Shown: in pieces, positions 61,344 through 64,000 of the stretch | How positions within the stretch are numbered: position 1 is the first letter of the stretch | Layout of the letters: each line of letters starts with the position of its first letter | Source: Armatimonadota bacterium | GTDB lineage: Bacteria > Armatimonadota > Fimbriimonadia > Fimbriimonadales > Fimbriimonadaceae | DNA: 64,000 nt | Direction: 5' to 3' | NCBI GenBank assembly: GCA_017303935.1 | Contig: JAFLBD010000002.1 | Span: forward strand, 248,001 to 312,000 | Notes under the pieces: model-generated | The model's input: only the letters and a program-made list of their open reading frames with translations | What the model was told of the DNA's origin: nothing | The model's database searches: none | Translations under genes and position numbers: made by a program

Positions 61344-61511
61344 TTGATTCACGTTGTTGTACAAAATGGTGAGAGTATTGACAGTGCGCTCAAGCGCTTC
61401 AATTTGAAGGTCCAGCAGAGCGGTGTTCTTCGCGACTTGAAAGAGCACGCACACTACGAAAAGCCGTCCGAGCGACGCCGAAAGGCCGGTCGCCGACGCC
61501 GCATTCAATAA
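61344..61511 (+). CDS. rpsU: 30S ribosomal protein bS21
   Basis: 55 residues from TTG 61344, fixed by GAAGGAG 7 nt upstream. It begins IHVVVQNGESIDSALKRF, contains GVLRDLKEHAHYEKPS, and ends in the Arg-rich tail ERRRKAGRRRRIQ. This is bS21, which helps the 30S subunit pair with the Shine-Dalgarno of mRNA. Length is normal (55-70). The TTG start and small size make it easy to miss. It has its own TATAAT box and a terminator, so it is a one-gene unit. Confidence 0.9.
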   Translation: MIHVVVQNGESIDSALKRFNLKVQQSGVLRDLKEHAHYEKPSERRRKAGRRRRIQ

Positions 61512-61534
61512 AGCGCTTCTGTAGTACTGGAGGG

Positions 61535-61563
61535 GCGCGCAGGATTCACTTGCGCGCTTCTTT
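61535..61563 (+). terminator. intrinsic terminator after rpsU
   Basis: GCGCGCA (61535-61541) pairs with TGCGCGC (61551-61557), followed by TTCTTTAT. Confidence 0.7.
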
Positions 61564-61569
61564 ATGTAA

Positions 61570-63078
61570 ATGAACGACATTCCTTTACGTAGTTTTTTAA
61601 AACAAGACCTCTGGGTCGGCAAGTGGCTCGGTCACCTTCGCGAACTCTTCTGGGTCTTGCTCTGTACCCTCGCACTGACCACATTGCTGTTGGTGCACCG
61701 CGCGAATCCTCTTGATTGGCGCAACGCTGGTGGTCTCGCCATCATCACGATCTCTGTGATCGTGCTCACAAGGTTTCACGTACGGCACACGCCGCTGGGT
61801 GGCGTTGTCGCTCGTACCGCGGAGCGAATCCTCTGGATCGGCAGTCTGGCCGCAGTCGCGGGTGTACAGATTCTCACTGAATCCTTGGGGCGTCGTAGCC
61901 TGGAAGGCGTCGGCTATTTGATGTGCGCGCCGATTCTGGCCACGGCGATGCTGTTGTCGGCTTTGCTTGGCCCGGCGATCTCGCTCTTTTGCCTCACCAC
62001 CATCTGCTTCTTGCTCGGTATCAGCGGCGCACTCAGCATCGACTTCTTGGTAGTGAGTTGGCTGGCTGCAGCCGTGGGCGCGCACGCGGTGAACCCGTTG
62101 AAGCAACGCTCAGACCTACTTCGGGCAATGTCGATCGTCGCCGTGGCGCAAGGCACCATTGCCGCTGGAACCACCGCCATGCAAGTCGCTACCGTTCGAC
62201 CGGTGATCGAGTCGATGGGATGGGCCGTGCTGAGCGCGGTGATCGCGACCAGCATTTTTTGGCTGGGCGTGATCGTGGTCGAAAAGATCTTTGGCTTGGT
62301 GAGCGACTGGTCGTTGCTGGAACTCTGTTCGCCGGAGCACCCAGTTCTGAAGGAGCTCACGCTCCGCGCTCCAGGAACCTACGCACACTCTGTGATGGTG
62401 GGGAACTTGGCCGAAAATGCCGCGCGGGCTATTGGCGCAAACCCGGTCCTGGTTCGAGCGCTGGCGTATTTCCACGACATCGGCAAGCTGGAACGCCCGA
62501 GCTATTTTATTGAAAACCAGGTCGGCGAAAACCCTCACGACACCTTGCCGCCGCATGTCAGTGCGCGAATTTTGGCAGCACATGTGAGCGATGGAATTGA
62601 GCTGGCCAAAAAGCATCGATTGCCAAAGCAAATCTGGGATGGAATTCACCAGCACCACGGCACGAGCTTGATGACTTACTTTTATGGCCGGGCGATCGAA
62701 GATCACGAGCCAACCCCCGAACTTGAATCGTCTTTCCGATATTCAGGACCAAGGCCACAAACACGCGAACTCGCCGTGCTGCACCTCGCAGATAGCGTCG
62801 AGGCGGTGAGCCGGTCCATTCCGCGAGGAAGCACTGAAGAACTGGAAATTGCGATCAAGAGAATTATTGAGGAACGACGTGCCGACGGTCAATTGGACGA
62901 GTGCGACCTCACTTTTCGCGATCTCCGCACGATCGAAACCTCTTTCCTGCGATCTCTGGGTGCACTTCGACACGAGCGCATTGCCTATCCTGAGGATGTC
63001 TTAACCCATGCGCCCGAAGCACCATCGCATCTTGATCTCGAACAACTCCGGTCGTCGTATCCCAACCAAGAGGATTGA
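61570..63078 (+). CDS. membrane HD-domain phosphohydrolase, PgpH/YqfF-like but lacking the extracellular domain
   Basis: 502 residues. Residues 20-240 are about seven transmembrane helices (7TM). Residues 245-470 are an HD domain with all metal residues: YAHSVMVGNLAENAAR, AYFHDIGKLERPSYF, PPHVSARILAAHVSDG and IHQHHGTSLMTYFYGR. This is the PgpH type, which breaks down c-di-AMP. The usual 7TMR-HDED extracellular sensor (about 200-250 residues at the N-terminus) is missing, so the protein has no obvious outside sensor. Next genes ybeY and dgkA match the Bacillus order yqfF-ybeY-dgkA. Its end overlaps ybeY by 71 nt. Confidence 0.85.
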   Translation: MNDIPLRSFLKQDLWVGKWLGHLRELFWVLLCTLALTTLLLVHRANPLDWRNAGGLAIITISVIVLTRFHVRHTPLGGVVARTAERILWIGSLAAVAGVQILTESLGRRSLEGVGYLMCAPILATAMLLSALLGPAISLFCLTTICFLLGISGALSIDFLVVSWLAAAVGAHAVNPLKQRSDLLRAMSIVAVAQGTIAAGTTAMQVATVRPVIESMGWAVLSAVIATSIFWLGVIVVEKIFGLVSDWSLLELCSPEHPVLKELTLRAPGTYAHSVMVGNLAENAARAIGANPVLVRALAYFHDIGKLERPSYFIENQVGENPHDTLPPHVSARILAAHVSDGIELAKKHRLPKQIWDGIHQHHGTSLMTYFYGRAIEDHEPTPELESSFRYSGPRPQTRELAVLHLADSVEAVSRSIPRGSTEELEIAIKRIIEERRADGQLDECDLTFRDLRTIETSFLRSLGALRHERIAYPEDVLTHAPEAPSHLDLEQLRSSYPNQED

Positions 63079-63484
63079 ACTCGCATTGAAGACTTTACTG
63101 GCGCATGAAAACGCGCGATTCGGGGATGTTTCGGTGTTGGTGACAACAGACGAAGAGATTCGCGGGCTCAACCACAACTGGCGACAACTCGATGAGACCA
63201 CCGACGTGCTCAGCTGGCCTGCACCAGACCTTCCCGGCATGGGGATCGGGGACATCGCGATCTCTTTTCCAATGGCGGAAAAGCAAGCCAAAGCGAGAGG
63301 AGCCGCGGTCGCCGACGAAATCTGCCTGCTAGCGATCCACGGAGGATTACACTTGTTAGGCTACGACGATCTCACCGAGCCTGACCACGCGGAAATGATG
63401 CGCAAGATGGGCACGATTGCGAGATTGGCAGAAATTCCCATGGACCAGGAGTGGGCGAGTCTCCCGCACGGAGGGGATGCCTAA
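63008..63484 (+). CDS. ybeY: endoribonuclease YbeY with altered zinc motif
   Basis: 158 residues from ATG 63008 (inside the end of the HD gene). It has the family core TTDEEIRGLNHNWRQLDETTDVLSWP and GDIAISFPMAEKQA. The zinc site reads HGGLHLLGYDD where HGxLHLxGYDH is the rule, so the third ligand is Asp. YbeY matures 16S rRNA ends and takes part in ribosome quality control. It is translated together with dgkA, whose ATG follows the stop by 0 nt. Confidence 0.9.
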   Translation: MRPKHHRILISNNSGRRIPTKRIELALKTLLAHENARFGDVSVLVTTDEEIRGLNHNWRQLDETTDVLSWPAPDLPGMGIGDIAISFPMAEKQAKARGAAVADEICLLAIHGGLHLLGYDDLTEPDHAEMMRKMGTIARLAEIPMDQEWASLPHGGDA

Positions 63485-64000
63485 ATGCCGTCGGTAAGTG
63501 ACGTTCTCAATCCGTTTCGCGTCGCGATCAGCGGCCTGGTGTACACCTTCAAAACCCAGCGCCACATGCGCGTTCACATGTATGTGACGATCTTTGTGGT
63601 GGTAGGTGCAATGCTGCTTCGCCTTCGAACACGCGAAGTGCTCGTCCTGCTGTTCATGATCAACTTCGTGTTGGTGGCCGAAATGTTCAACAGCGCCATC
63701 GAAGCGACGGTTGACCTAGCGTCGCCGAATTACCATCCGCTGGCAAAGTTCGCCAAGGATATTTCTGCCGGTGCGGTGCTGATCACGACGATCATGGCGG
63801 TGCTGGTTGGAGTTCTGATCGCGGTCGGTGACGATGCCTGGGAGAGAATCCGGGTCGCCTTGACCAGCGAGCAGCCTGGCACTCCTTTGACCTGGAGAAT
63901 TTTCCTCGGAAGTCTTGTTTTGTTTACCATTGTCGTCATCGGGAAGGGTCTCGGAAAGCGAGGCACCGTTCTTCGTGGCGGAATGGTGAGTGGACACGCG
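63485..64000 (+). CDS. dgkA: diacylglycerol/undecaprenol kinase fused to a PAP2-like phosphatase (cut by window edge)
   Basis: 172 codons to the window end, no stop reached. Residues 1-120 are DgkA: three transmembrane helices and the motif EMFNSAIEATVDLASP followed by HPLAKFAKDISAGAV, which phosphorylates undecaprenol or diacylglycerol. After a helix (AVLITTIMAVLVGVLIAV) and a loop, a further helix (LGSLVLFTIVVIGKGLG) leads to RGTVLRGGMVSGHA. This last part looks like the start of the PAP2 phosphatase motif (SGH). The gene is therefore probably a kinase-phosphatase fusion. It starts immediately after the ybeY stop (TAAATG). Confidence 0.85.
   Translation, partial: MPSVSDVLNPFRVAISGLVYTFKTQRHMRVHMYVTIFVVVGAMLLRLRTREVLVLLFMINFVLVAEMFNSAIEATVDLASPNYHPLAKFAKDISAGAVLITTIMAVLVGVLIAVGDDAWERIRVALTSEQPGTPLTWRIFLGSLVLFTIVVIGKGLGKRGTVLRGGMVSGHA

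Overview
This 64 kb stretch reads as the chromosome of a free-living, Gram-negative-type bacterium. It has lipoprotein and signal peptides, an MlaE-type permease, a type IV pilus ATPase, PEP-CTERM and dockerin-like secreted proteins, and a FliA/WhiG sigma factor. The mix (FHA/VWA cassette, dockerin-like paralogs, PEP-CTERM, split ATP synthase genes, many starts without a Shine-Dalgarno) would fit Armatimonadota, perhaps a Fimbriimonas relative. That is inference from gene content; no rRNA is present. I see no tRNA, rRNA, CRISPR array, insertion sequence or prophage, and no frameshifted gene. The window looks like stable core chromosome.

Layout. 0-6.6 kb: start of a possible DinG-like helicase (minus strand), a universal stress protein, a DsbA/RibD-C fusion, an FtsX/LolD-type ABC pair, then polyamine genes speH-speE behind a strong promoter and long leader. 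6.6-9 kb (minus): lipoprotein foldase and a sigma-28-type factor. 9-13.1 kb: MFS-HEAT fusion, lone receiver, aminotransferase. 13.1-21.8 kb (minus): a Gly-rich LTxxQ protein, histidine kinase, OmpR-type regulator, photolyase, AcpS, a membrane HdrD-like Fe-S protein, and RmlA/RmlB.

21.9-31 kb: three tandem secreted paralogs with dockerin-like EF-hand tails, a small Fn3-like protein, a GH5 glycosidase and a PEP-CTERM/HAF protein. 31-37 kb: atpD, atpC (separately transcribed), a PilZ protein and aconitase. 37-44.7 kb: PilB, ArgRS, a 56-residue membrane protein, HemW, MlaE and a large unknown protein. 44.7-52.7 kb: unknown genes, a SprT-like protease, Nnr, then an FHA / double-FHA / VWA cassette and Ndk. 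52.7-59.3 kb: DUF1573 protein with a tetraheme cytochrome, a DnaA-like AAA+ protein, CBS-GGDEF, ferredoxin-NADP reductase and DinB. 59.4-64 kb: mnmG, rpsU (TTG start, 55 aa), PgpH-like HD protein, ybeY and a DgkA that runs into a PAP2-like segment at the window edge.

The strongest leads are three. First, a Cpx-like stress circuit: regulator, kinase and an LTxxQ protein whose promoter carries an 11-bp tandem direct repeat where an OmpR-type activator should bind. Second, the FHA/FHA/VWA cassette, in which the VWA protein has three DPN[K/R]T motifs that look like phosphothreonine docking sites for its neighbours. Third, a divergent DnaA-like ATPase with a palindrome just downstream of its own predicted promoter. 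ArgRS lacks both histidines of its HIGH motif, and many genes have a -10-like box 7-12 nt before the start codon, which points to leaderless transcription.
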